35,581 nucleotides of DNA from an uncultured Clostridia bacterium (GTDB lineage Bacteria; Bacillota; Clostridia; TANB77; CAG-508). Below the pieces are notes generated by a model that was not told where the DNA came from, ran no database searches, and saw nothing but the letters and a program-made list of their open reading frames with translations. Position numbers and translations under genes: made by a program. Below, in pieces: positions 23,658-31,294 of the stretch. The stretch covers positions 1 through 35,581 of the forward strand of contig CALXFH010000014.1 in the NCBI GenBank assembly GCA_944387555.1. The letters run 5' to 3'. Each line of letters begins with the position of its first letter. The stretch's first letter is position 1.

Positions 23658-25139
23658 ATGTTAGAAAGTAAAAAAATGGAAAACAAAAAGAGAATAGAAA
23701 ATGGTAAAGGTATTACTTTAATTGCACTAGTCATTACAATCATTGTCTTACTAATCTTAGCAGGAGTATCAATTGCTATGCTTACAGGACAAAATGGAAT
23801 ACTTACACAAGCAACAAACGCAAAGGAAAGAACAGATAAAGCAACAGAAGAAGAAAAAATTCAAATGGCAGTATTAGGAAGTAGTATTGTTGATAATGGT
23901 TATGCAGAAGTTTTAGATACAGATAGTTTTAAACAAGAGTTAGCAAACCAATTTGGAAGCCAAGAATTAGATGTAATAGCAAATGGAGACGGAAGTTTTA
24001 TAATAACAGTAGAAGATACACAAAGAAAATACTATGTTAATGATGATAAAACAGTAATAAATAGTGATAACATTATAGAAATAAGTACAGCAGAAGAATT
24101 AGCAACTTTTAGAGATGAAGTAAATAATGGAAATAGCTATGAAGGAAAAGCAGTATTATTAACAGATGATAATATAACATTAAGTGGAGAATGGGAACCA
24201 ATTGGATATTATGACCAAGCAACAGATGAAAAAAATCCGGATACAACAACTAATAAGCCCTTTAAAGGAATATTTGATGGAGGTAATTGCACAATAAATG
24301 GTATAAATATAACAACAAATAAAAGCTATCAAGGTTTGTTTAGCTTTGTAGTAGATGGAACAATAAGAAATGTGATTATAGGCGAAAATAATAATATTTC
24401 AGGAAATACAAGAGTTGGTGGAGTAGTTGGATACTTGTATGGATTTAGTGGAAATATTTCTAATTGTATTAATTATGCAAATGGTAACTTTAGTGGTATC
24501 GGAGGAGGTATAGTAGGTTTTATTGCAGGACAACATACAATTTATAATTGTAAAAACTATGGAAGTATAACTGGTACAGCAGGAATAGTAGGAGGGAGTA
24601 ATGGAACTGACTGGGGGCAATTTACAAATGTTTATAATACAATAATAAATTGTGGAAATTATGGCGAAGTTATTGGAGCTAGAATAGATGGTTCTACTGG
24701 AGGAATTGTAGCAAATTTTAAAGGAGATATATTTAATTGTTGTAATAAATCAAAAGTTAGTAATACTATAAATAATCGTTCACCTGCGGCAGTAGGTGGA
24801 ATAGTAGGAGGCTTAAATGATGGAAAAATAGTTAATTGCTATAATATAAATGATATTACTTCAAATCTTGGCTACGCTGGGGGAATAGCTGGAAACCAAG
24901 AAAGAATATGTAGTATAGAAAATTGCTATTCATTAGGAAATATTATAGGAAATTCTAATGTTGGTGAAATAACAGGAAATGAAAATATTATTAATAAAAT
25001 GGAAAATTGTTATACTTCAACTGATACGTTCACAGCTGAAGATTTAGGAGATGCATTTGTAGATAATCCAGACCCTGAAAAAGCTAATCAGCCACTACTT
25101 TATTGGGAAGTGAAAGAAAATGAAAGTGAAAGTTACTAG
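23658..25139 (+). CDS. Prepilin-like leader fused to beta-helix repeat domain, surface protein
   Basis: 493 residues. The leader (residues 1-18) plus hydrophobic helix is almost identical to that of the protein at 5020: Gly18 then ITLIALVITI, LAGVSIAMLTGQNGIL; mature position 5 is again Ala23. A pilin-like part (~45-135) is followed by a GLUG-like repeat domain (about 150-475) with GGVVGYLYG, GGGIVGFIAGQ, GIVGGSNG, GGIVANFKG, GGIVGGLNDG, each followed by a NC.N(Y/C) step (ISNCINYANG, IYNCKNYGS, INCGNYGE). This suggests a right-handed beta helix with ladders of Cys and Asn. Function is inferred to be adhesion or matrix. An ATG at 23676 could be an alternative start. It is controlled by the divergent XRE gene. 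Confidence 0.85.
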   Translation: MLESKKMENKKRIENGKGITLIALVITIIVLLILAGVSIAMLTGQNGILTQATNAKERTDKATEEEKIQMAVLGSSIVDNGYAEVLDTDSFKQELANQFGSQELDVIANGDGSFIITVEDTQRKYYVNDDKTVINSDNIIEISTAEELATFRDEVNNGNSYEGKAVLLTDDNITLSGEWEPIGYYDQATDEKNPDTTTNKPFKGIFDGGNCTINGINITTNKSYQGLFSFVVDGTIRNVIIGENNNISGNTRVGGVVGYLYGFSGNISNCINYANGNFSGIGGGIVGFIAGQHTIYNCKNYGSITGTAGIVGGSNGTDWGQFTNVYNTIINCGNYGEVIGARIDGSTGGIVANFKGDIFNCCNKSKVSNTINNRSPAAVGGIVGGLNDGKIVNCYNINDITSNLGYAGGIAGNQERICSIENCYSLGNIIGNSNVGEITGNENIINKMENCYTSTDTFTAEDLGDAFVDNPDPEKANQPLLYWEVKENESESY

Positions 25140-25156
25140 AAATAGTAACTTTTTTT
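25129..25156 (+). terminator. Terminator overlapping the stop codon of the surface protein
   Basis: AAAGTTACTA, a GAAA loop and TAGTAACTTT, followed by a further T run. The stop codon (25137-25139) lies at the top of the left arm. Confidence 0.85.
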
Positions 25157-25225
25157 CTGTTTAAAAAATATAAAAAAGTAAATAATATAATTAGGAAAAA
25201 TTGGAGTTGGAAAGAAGGATGTTGG

Positions 25226-26071
25226 TTGTTAGGTTTAGCGTTGTCAGGTGGAGGAATAAGAGGAATAGCTCATGCAGGGGCATTAAAAGCATTTGAGGAT
25301 AATGGGATTTCTTTTGATGTAGTAGGTGGAACAAGTGCAGGAGCATTAGTTGGGGCTTTATATGCTTTGGGTTATTCACCTTCTTATATATTTGAAGCAT
25401 TTAAAATGTATTCAAAAGAAATAGTTGGATTAAATTCTGGTTATGTGTTTTCTGGTATTTTTGGTAAAGAAAATAAAGTTTCAGGACTAAAAACAGGTTC
25501 TAGTTTAGAAAAAGTATATAACAAAATAGCATTAAGGAAAGGAATAGAATTTGTAAAAGATGTTACTGGAAAAATTCTTTTAATAACAGCAGTAGATGTA
25601 AAAAATGCTAAGGAATATATATTCACAAATAGTGTACCAAATGTGGAAAACACTGATAAATATATAACAGATATATCAATTGGAAAAGCAGTAAGAGCAA
25701 GTAGTAGCTTCCCAGCAATATTTTGTCCTTGTGAATATAAAGGTCATAGCTTTTATGATGGAGGAGTATTAGATAATATACCTGTTTTGGAAGTAAAAAA
25801 ACAAGGAGCAGATAAAGTAATTGCAATAAACTTTAAAGCAGATGATGTAGATAGTTCTAGTAATATTATGGATTTAGGAATGAGAACATTAGATATAATG
25901 GGAAACAAAATATCAGAAGAAAGCCTTGCTTCATGTGATTTTTTATTAACAATCGGAACAGATAAAACAGGTTTATTTGATATAGAAAAATTAGATAGTT
26001 GTTTTAAATATGGTTACAATGCAGTTATAGAAAATCTTGAAAAAATTAAACAAGTTTTAGAAATAAAGTGA
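25226..26071 (+). CDS. Patatin-like phospholipase
   Basis: A 281-residue serine lipase of the RssA/YlbK type, hydrolysing phospholipid acyl esters with a Ser-Asp dyad. The oxyanion loop SGGGIRG (about residues 7-13), nucleophile S37 in GGTSAG and D178 in YDGGVLDNIPV are all present. The start is TTG at 25226 with AAGGA six bases upstream; the nearby ATG at 25219 is out of frame. The stop is just in front of the cysteine desulfurase gene. Its physiological substrate is unknown. Confidence 0.92.
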   Translation: MLGLALSGGGIRGIAHAGALKAFEDNGISFDVVGGTSAGALVGALYALGYSPSYIFEAFKMYSKEIVGLNSGYVFSGIFGKENKVSGLKTGSSLEKVYNKIALRKGIEFVKDVTGKILLITAVDVKNAKEYIFTNSVPNVENTDKYITDISIGKAVRASSSFPAIFCPCEYKGHSFYDGGVLDNIPVLEVKKQGADKVIAINFKADDVDSSSNIMDLGMRTLDIMGNKISEESLASCDFLLTIGTDKTGLFDIEKLDSCFKYGYNAVIENLEKIKQVLEIK

Positions 26072-26133
26072 ATATAATAATTAGTAATAATGTTTTTTTT
26101 ATTTTACTTTTATTTAATTTTGGAGGAAATTTT

Positions 26134-27271
26134 ATGAAAATTAGATATTTTGACCATGCTGCAACAACACCTGTAAAACAAGAAGTTTTAAATGAAATGC
26201 TACCTTTTTTAGGAGAAAAATGTGGAAATCCATCATCTATTTATTCTTTGGGTAGAGAAGCAAAAAGAGCAATTGAGGAAGCAAGAAAAAGAGTAGCGCT
26301 ATTGATAAATTGTGAGCCAAACGAAGTGTATTTTACATCTGGAGGGTCTGAGAGTGATAATATGGCAATAAAGGGAGTTGCATATAATTATTCTGGAAGA
26401 GGAAAACATATAATAACATCTAAAATAGAACATCCAGCAGTATTACATACTTGTCAAAAATTAGAAAGATATGGATTTAAAGTAACATATTTAAATGTTA
26501 ATAAAGATGGAATAGTAGATTTAGAAGAATTAAGAAGAAGTATTAGAAATGATACAATATTAATTAGTATAATGAGTGTTAATAATGAAATAGGAACAAT
26601 ACAGCCTGTTTATGAAATCTCTCGTATTGCAAAAATGTATAATATAATATTCCACACAGATAGTGTGCAAGGAGTTCGGACATATTCCAATTGATGTAAA
26701 GAAAATGGGAATAGATATGTTATCACTATCAGGACACAAATTATATGCACCAAAGGGAATAGGAGCATTATATATAAAAAATGGAATAAAACTAGAAAAG
26801 TTAATAGATGGAGGACATCAAGAAAGAGATAAAAGAGCAGGAACAGAAAATGTACCAGGAATGGTGGGCTTAGGAAAAGCATGTGAAATTGCAAGAATGG
26901 ACATGGCAAAAAATATGGAATATTTACAAAGTTTAAGAGATTATTATATAAATTTGGTTGAAGAAAGAATTTCTGGAGCAGTATTAAATGGTTCTAGAAA
27001 ATTAAGAGTGCCTTCAAATGCGAATTTTTCATTTAAGGGAATAGATGCTGGAAATTTACTTTTAAAATTAGATGCAAAAGGAATATGTGCATCTAGCGGT
27101 TCAGCATGCTCAGCAGGAGATAGTAGCCCATCACACGTATTAAAGGCAATAGGACTGTCAGATGATATGGCAAAAGGAGCGTTAAGAGTAACATTCGGAG
27201 AGTCAAATACTAAAGAAGATGTAGATTATTTAGTTAATTGTATAGAAGAAGGAATTAGAGAGTTAAGCTAA
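26134..27271 (+). pseudogene. Cysteine desulfurase (NifS/IscS-like), interrupted by a +1 frameshift
   Basis: A PLP enzyme that takes sulfur from cysteine for Fe-S clusters and tRNA thiolation. From ATG 26134 (GGAGG upstream) the first frame reads YFDHAATTPVKQEVL, then HPAVLHTCQK, IGTIQPVYEI and FHTDSVQG. At 26671-26674 (GGAG) one extra base shifts the frame, ending at 26694. The other frame continues directly with FGHIPIDVKKMGIDMLSLSGHKLYAPKG (PLP lysine) and SSGSACSAGDSSPSHVL (catalytic Cys) to 27271. Removing one base gives 378 residues, normal for the family. The second part has no start codon with a proper site. It is either a recent mutation, an assembly error or, less likely, a recoding site. 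It directly follows the patatin gene. Confidence 0.9.
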
Positions 27272-27286
27272 AACTTAACTCTCTAA
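27255..27286. terminator. Bidirectional terminator between convergent genes
   Basis: TTAGAGAGTTAAG and CTTAACTCTCTAA form a perfect 13-bp stem. The stop codons of both the desulfurase and the FAD dehydrogenase lie within it. Confidence 0.85.
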
Positions 27287-28837
27287 AACTGCAATAGCAC
27301 ATTTAATTCCATCAACTGCTGCTGACATAATTCCACCTGCATATCCTGCACCTTCACCACATGGATATATTCCTAAAATATTAGAAACTAAATTTTCATC
27401 TCTTGGAATTTTAACAGGTGAAGAGCTTCTAGTTTCTACTCCTGTTAAAATGCTATCAGGGTCTGCAAAGCCTTTTAATTTAGTGTCAAAATAAGGAATA
27501 CTTTGTTTTAATGTGTCTGTTACAAATGAAGGTAAAATTTCTTGTAAATTAGATAAGGTAACACCTGGTAAATATGTAGGTTTAACCTTTCCAATAAATT
27601 CAGATTTTCTATCATTTAAAAAATCTTCTACTCTTTGGACAGGTGCAAAATAATTTTTACCACCTAAATTAAATGCTTTTTCTTCTAAATCCTTTTGAAA
27701 GTAAATACCTGCAAGAGGAGAGTTACTTTCAAAATCATCAGGAGTAACATTTACTAAAACTGCTGAGTTTGCATTTTTACCATCTCTTAAAAAATTACTC
27801 ATACCATTAGTTACAATTGTATTTTCTTCACTAGAAGAAGCAATAACAACTCCGCCTGGACACATACAAAATGTATAGCAAGAACGACCATTAGGCAAAT
27901 GACAAGAAAGTTTGTAATCAGCAGGAGGTAGATGTAATTTACTATCTCCATATTGAGCTTTGTTTATATCTTCTTGTAAATGTTCAATTCTAACACCCAC
28001 AGAAAAGTTTTTCTTTTCCATGTTAATTCCTTTTTCATATAATTTTTGGAACGTATCTCTTGAGCTATGGCCAATTGCTAAAATTACATGAGAAGCATTT
28101 ATTTCATAAGTAGAATTTGTATCTTTGCAAACTACAGAAGAAATTTTGTTATCATTAATATTAAAATCAATAACTTTAGTATTAAATAAAAAATTTCCTC
28201 CTTTTGAAATAATATATTCTCTCATATTTTTTATTACTTTAATTAATTTATCAGTACCAATATGTGGTTTTGCTAAATATAAAATTTCTTCAGGAGCTCC
28301 AAAGTTTACGAATTCTTCTAATACCTTTTTACAAAAAGGAGAGTGTATACCTGTTGTTAGTTTACCGTCTGAAAAAGTTCCAGCACCACCTTCACCAAAT
28401 TGTACATTTGATAAAGTATCAAGCTTTCCAGTTTTTCTAAAAACTTCAACTTGTTTTTCTCTTTTCTCAACTGGAGAGCCTTGTTCAATAACAATAGGTT
28501 TAATTCCATTTTGAATCAAAGTAAGAGCAGAAAATAAGCCACTTGGACCACTTCCAACTACAACAACTTCTTTGTTATTTAAGTTATTTACTTTTATACT
28601 TGGAATAGAAGTTTCTTTTACTTTATCAAGCTTCTTATATTTGTCTTCATTCTTAAGTTTTAAATCAATAGAATAATTATAATGAACATTGTCCTTTTTT
28701 CTAGCATCAATAGATTTTTTTATAATGTGCCATTCTAAAATATCTTGTTTATCAATTTTAAACTTTTTTGCTACAACATTTATTAAGTTATTATCATCTA
28801 AATCTTCATAAATTTTTATATTAGTAATTCTTATCAT
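27275..28837 (-). CDS. FAD-dependent dehydrogenase (COG2509-type)
   Basis: A 520-residue flavoprotein of the uncharacterised FAD-dependent dehydrogenase group. An N-terminal ~85-residue domain (MIRITNIKIYEDLDDNNLINVVAKKF) precedes the FAD-binding Rossmann motif VVVGSGPSGLFSALTLI (about residues 92-108), EQG at the end of the second strand, VQFGEGGAGTFSDGKL, then AIGHSSRD and the C-terminal GEGAGYAGGIMSAAVDG. Substrate unknown. GGGAGAG precedes the ATG. Its promoter is half of a symmetric pair shared with the divergent tcdA gene. Confidence 0.9.
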   Translation of the reverse strand: MIRITNIKIYEDLDDNNLINVVAKKFKIDKQDILEWHIIKKSIDARKKDNVHYNYSIDLKLKNEDKYKKLDKVKETSIPSIKVNNLNNKEVVVVGSGPSGLFSALTLIQNGIKPIVIEQGSPVEKREKQVEVFRKTGKLDTLSNVQFGEGGAGTFSDGKLTTGIHSPFCKKVLEEFVNFGAPEEILYLAKPHIGTDKLIKVIKNMREYIISKGGNFLFNTKVIDFNINDNKISSVVCKDTNSTYEINASHVILAIGHSSRDTFQKLYEKGINMEKKNFSVGVRIEHLQEDINKAQYGDSKLHLPPADYKLSCHLPNGRSCYTFCMCPGGVVIASSSEENTIVTNGMSNFLRDGKNANSAVLVNVTPDDFESNSPLAGIYFQKDLEEKAFNLGGKNYFAPVQRVEDFLNDRKSEFIGKVKPTYLPGVTLSNLQEILPSFVTDTLKQSIPYFDTKLKGFADPDSILTGVETRSSSPVKIPRDENLVSNILGIYPCGEGAGYAGGIMSAAVDGIKCAIAVLES

Positions 28838-28875
28838 ATCTTACTCTCCCAATAATTTAAAGAAATTATATAACT

Positions 28876-28908
28876 ATTATAGCATAAAAAATAAAACTAT
28901 GCTATAAT
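28876..28908. promoter_or_regulatory. Symmetric divergent promoter pair
   Basis: A perfect 11-bp inverted repeat (ATTATAGCATA at 28876-28886 and TATGCTATAAT at 28898-28908). On each strand it places TAGCAT (-35-like) 17 bp before TATAAT: + strand 28880-28885 and 28903-28908; - strand mirror image. RNA polymerase could fire to tcdA or to the FAD dehydrogenase, but the two sites overlap completely, so the two choices should exclude each other. Confidence 0.55.
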
Positions 28909-28976
28909 AATTCAAAATGAGAAAAAAGAAAAGATAAAATAAAAAATAGGAAAAATAAATAAAAGGAAAAAGTATA

Positions 28977-29660
28977 ATGGAAGAAGATTGGAAAGATAGA
29001 ACAAGAAAATTAATAGGTGAAGTTGCTTTAGAAAAATTAAAAAAAGCAAAGGTAATTATATATGGAATAGGTGGAGTAGGCTCATTTGCAGTAGAAGGGT
29101 TAGTAAGAGCAGGGATTGGAAACCTAAGTTTAGTAGATCCAGATAATATAGATGTAACTAATATAAATAGACAAATACATAGCACAGTAAATACAGTAGG
29201 ACAAAGTAAGATAGAGGTTATGAAAAAAAGAATTTTAGAAATAAATCCAAAAGCAAATGTAGCAACTTATAATCCTAAGGAATTAGACTTTGAAGAACAG
29301 GATTTAATGGATGAAAGTTATTCATATGTAATAGATGCGGTAGACACAGTTAAAACTAAAATTAATATAATAGAAAGAGCAAAGAAAATAGGGGTACCTG
29401 TAATTTCTGCAATGGGAGCAGGAAATAAATTAGATGCTACTAAATTTGAGGTGGCAGATATTTATAAGACAAATGTATGCCCATTAGCGAGAACAATTAG
29501 AAAAGAATTAAGAAAAAGAAATATAAAGGATGTAAAAGTAGTATATTCAAAAGAAGAACCAGTAATAAAGGAACAAACACCTGCAAGTATTTCTTATGTT
29601 CCATCTGTTTGTGGATTAATAATTGCAGGGGAAGTAATAAAAGATATTATAAAAAAATAG
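28977..29660 (+). CDS. tcdA: tRNA threonylcarbamoyladenosine dehydratase
   Basis: An E1-like (ThiF-fold) enzyme that cyclises t6A37 to ct6A in tRNAs using ATP. 227 residues: DWKDRTRKLIGEVALEKLKKAKVIIYGIGGVGSFAVEGLVRAGIG (nucleotide-binding loop), VDPDNIDVTNINRQIHS, VIDAVDTVKTKI, and SAMGAGNKLDATKFEVADIYKTNVCPLAR. The C-terminal cysteine patterns of ThiF/MoeB zinc sites are absent, as usual for TcdA. AGGAAAAAG precedes the ATG. First gene of a likely three-gene unit. Confidence 0.93.
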   Translation: MEEDWKDRTRKLIGEVALEKLKKAKVIIYGIGGVGSFAVEGLVRAGIGNLSLVDPDNIDVTNINRQIHSTVNTVGQSKIEVMKKRILEINPKANVATYNPKELDFEEQDLMDESYSYVIDAVDTVKTKINIIERAKKIGVPVISAMGAGNKLDATKFEVADIYKTNVCPLARTIRKELRKRNIKDVKVVYSKEEPVIKEQTPASISYVPSVCGLIIAGEVIKDIIKK

Positions 29661-29669
29661 AGGAAATAT

Positions 29670-30317
29670 ATGAAAGAAAATAAAATAGCAAAAGTAATTA
29701 ATTTCATAATAAAGATATTTTGGATTTTTGTTATAGGAAGTGTATTTGGTTTTGTAGTAGAAATGCTATATGCAACAGTTTATACAAGAACCTTAGTAAT
29801 AAGACAAGGACTTATTTATGGACCATTTATACAAGTATATGGTATGGGTGCAGTTGCATATTATTTTTTGATACGAAAGTTTAAAGATCCAAAAGATGCA
29901 TTTTTTGCAGGAGCAATAATGGGAGGAGTTTTAGAATACTTATGTTCATTTTTCCAAGAGATATTTTTTGGTACAATTTCTTGGGACTATAGTAAATTTT
30001 TCCTTAATCTAAACGGAAGAATTTGTCTACTTTATTGTGTATATTGGGGAATAATAGCAGTAGTATTTTTAAAGATTGTTTATCCATGGCTTCAAAAAAT
30101 AGAGCCACTTATATATAAGAAAAGTGTTAGGATTTTAACAGTGTTTATGGTATTGTTTATGGCATTTGATATTACAATATCAGCTTTAGCTGCAAATAGA
30201 CAGCAAGAAAGAAGAGAACAAATACCACCTAAAAATGATTTAGACACATTCCTAGATAAAGCATATCCAGATGAATTTTTAGATAGGATTTATAACAATA
30301 AGAAAAATGTGGAATAG
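29670..30317 (+). CDS. CmpB-type putative ABC transporter permease (PF06541-like)
   Basis: A membrane protein of 215 residues with about five segments. Family marks: IGSVFGFVVEMLYA, RQGLIYGPFIQVYGMGAV, AGAIMGGVLEYLCSFFQEIFFGTISWDYSKFFLNLNGRICLLY, WGIIAVVFLKIVYPWLQK. Such proteins are labelled ABC permease but usually have no ATPase partner; here too none is nearby. GAGGAAA precedes the ATG nine bases after tcdA. Confidence 0.85.
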   Translation: MKENKIAKVINFIIKIFWIFVIGSVFGFVVEMLYATVYTRTLVIRQGLIYGPFIQVYGMGAVAYYFLIRKFKDPKDAFFAGAIMGGVLEYLCSFFQEIFFGTISWDYSKFFLNLNGRICLLYCVYWGIIAVVFLKIVYPWLQKIEPLIYKKSVRILTVFMVLFMAFDITISALAANRQQERREQIPPKNDLDTFLDKAYPDEFLDRIYNNKKNVE

Positions 30318-30332
30318 TGGAAGGAGAGAAAT

Positions 30333-31028
30333 ATGGAGAATAAGATTGAAGAAATAATTAGATTAGATGAACAAATAGATAGTATGTCATTACAAGGTAC
30401 ATCAGCATATCAATTTGGAGCAAAACAAAAATTAAGTGTTGTTGATAAAAAGATACTAGAATATTACCAAGAAATGTTAGATGTAATGATAGAAATATTG
30501 AAGGAAAAAAATACAAAAGATATAAGAATAATAGATGACATGTTAAAAGAGTATAATAACAAAGCAAGTGAAATGCTTGATGATTTTGTAGAATTATTAC
30601 AATATTACAGTGAATTAGATGATGAAATTCTAAAAGATGAAATAGAAATATTAAGTAAAATAGATAGTAATATAGAATTAAATAAAGAGCTTTCACAAAC
30701 TATTTTAATAGAACTTGCGGATAGTTATTTTAGAATTGGAGAAGAAGAAAAAGCAAGAAAAATAGTGTTAGATTATATAAGAAAAAATCCAGATGAGGAT
30801 GAGCCTTATATGTGCATGCAAAACTGGTATATTTATTATAGACCTGATTTTGAGAAATTAGCAGAGGTAATGGATTTAGCAGAAGAAAATAATCATATTC
30901 TAGTTACTGATTTTGGTTATGATGAATTAATAAAACATTATGATGATATTGGGGATATAAAAAGTAAAGAAAAATATGAAGAATTGTATAAAAAGTGGAA
31001 AGAAAAAAGAGGAACAATAGAAATATAA
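30333..31028 (+). CDS. Helical hypothetical protein with TPR-like half
   Basis: 231 residues, all-alpha and acidic, without membrane segment. The C-terminal half (LADSYFRIGEEEKARKIVLDYIRKNPDEDEPYMCMQNWYIYY and FEKLAEVMDLAEENN) looks like two or three tetratricopeptide repeats. The N-terminal half may be a coiled helical bundle. Third gene of the tcdA group (GGAGAG site; 15 bp gap). No function can be named. Confidence 0.75.
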   Translation: MENKIEEIIRLDEQIDSMSLQGTSAYQFGAKQKLSVVDKKILEYYQEMLDVMIEILKEKNTKDIRIIDDMLKEYNNKASEMLDDFVELLQYYSELDDEILKDEIEILSKIDSNIELNKELSQTILIELADSYFRIGEEEKARKIVLDYIRKNPDEDEPYMCMQNWYIYYRPDFEKLAEVMDLAEENNHILVTDFGYDELIKHYDDIGDIKSKEKYEELYKKWKEKRGTIEI

Positions 31029-31092
31029 ATGTCACAAATAATTTTGTTTGAATTTCTAAATGAGTATTTTAATATAAATTTTTTATTTATAT

Positions 31093-31125
31093 AAAAAGAT
31101 GGTAAAAGTTTTTTCCATCTTTTTT
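31093..31125 (+). terminator. Terminator of the tcdA unit
   Basis: AAAAAGATGG at 31093-31102 and CCATCTTTTT at 31115-31124, with a 12-base loop, followed by T. No gene is seen between it and the promoter at 31230. Confidence 0.8.
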
Positions 31126-31229
31126 AGTTTAAAGAAAAAATATAACTTTTAAAATTAGAGTGAAGCGAATTGATATTTGGATTTAGAAAAATTGATATAA
31201 CATAAAAAAATAAAAGAACATGAAAAAGC

Positions 31230-31258
31230 TTTATTTTACTTCCAATATATGGTATAAT
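31230..31258 (+). promoter_or_regulatory. Promoter of the helicase-nuclease gene
   Basis: TTTATT at 31230-31235, a 17-bp spacer and TATAAT at 31253-31258 with an extended TG (TGG before the -10). The start codon is 36 bp downstream. Confidence 0.65.
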
Positions 31259-31294
31259 TATTAACATAAAAATAGAAAGGATTTTGAGTTAATA

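Noticed and set aside
26068..26133. GTG start of the cysteine desulfurase at 26068
   Set aside because: It would add 22 hydrophobic residues not found in the family; ATG 26134 has GGAGG at the right distance and gives the canonical N-terminus.
26663..26700. Independent start of the second desulfurase half at a GTG
   Set aside because: The codons are the out-of-frame continuation of HTDSVQ; the two halves join smoothly when one base is removed.
28125..28514. Plus-strand frame of 129 codons inside the FAD dehydrogenase gene
   Set aside because: It is fully antisense to conserved FAD-binding sequence and has no ribosome binding site.
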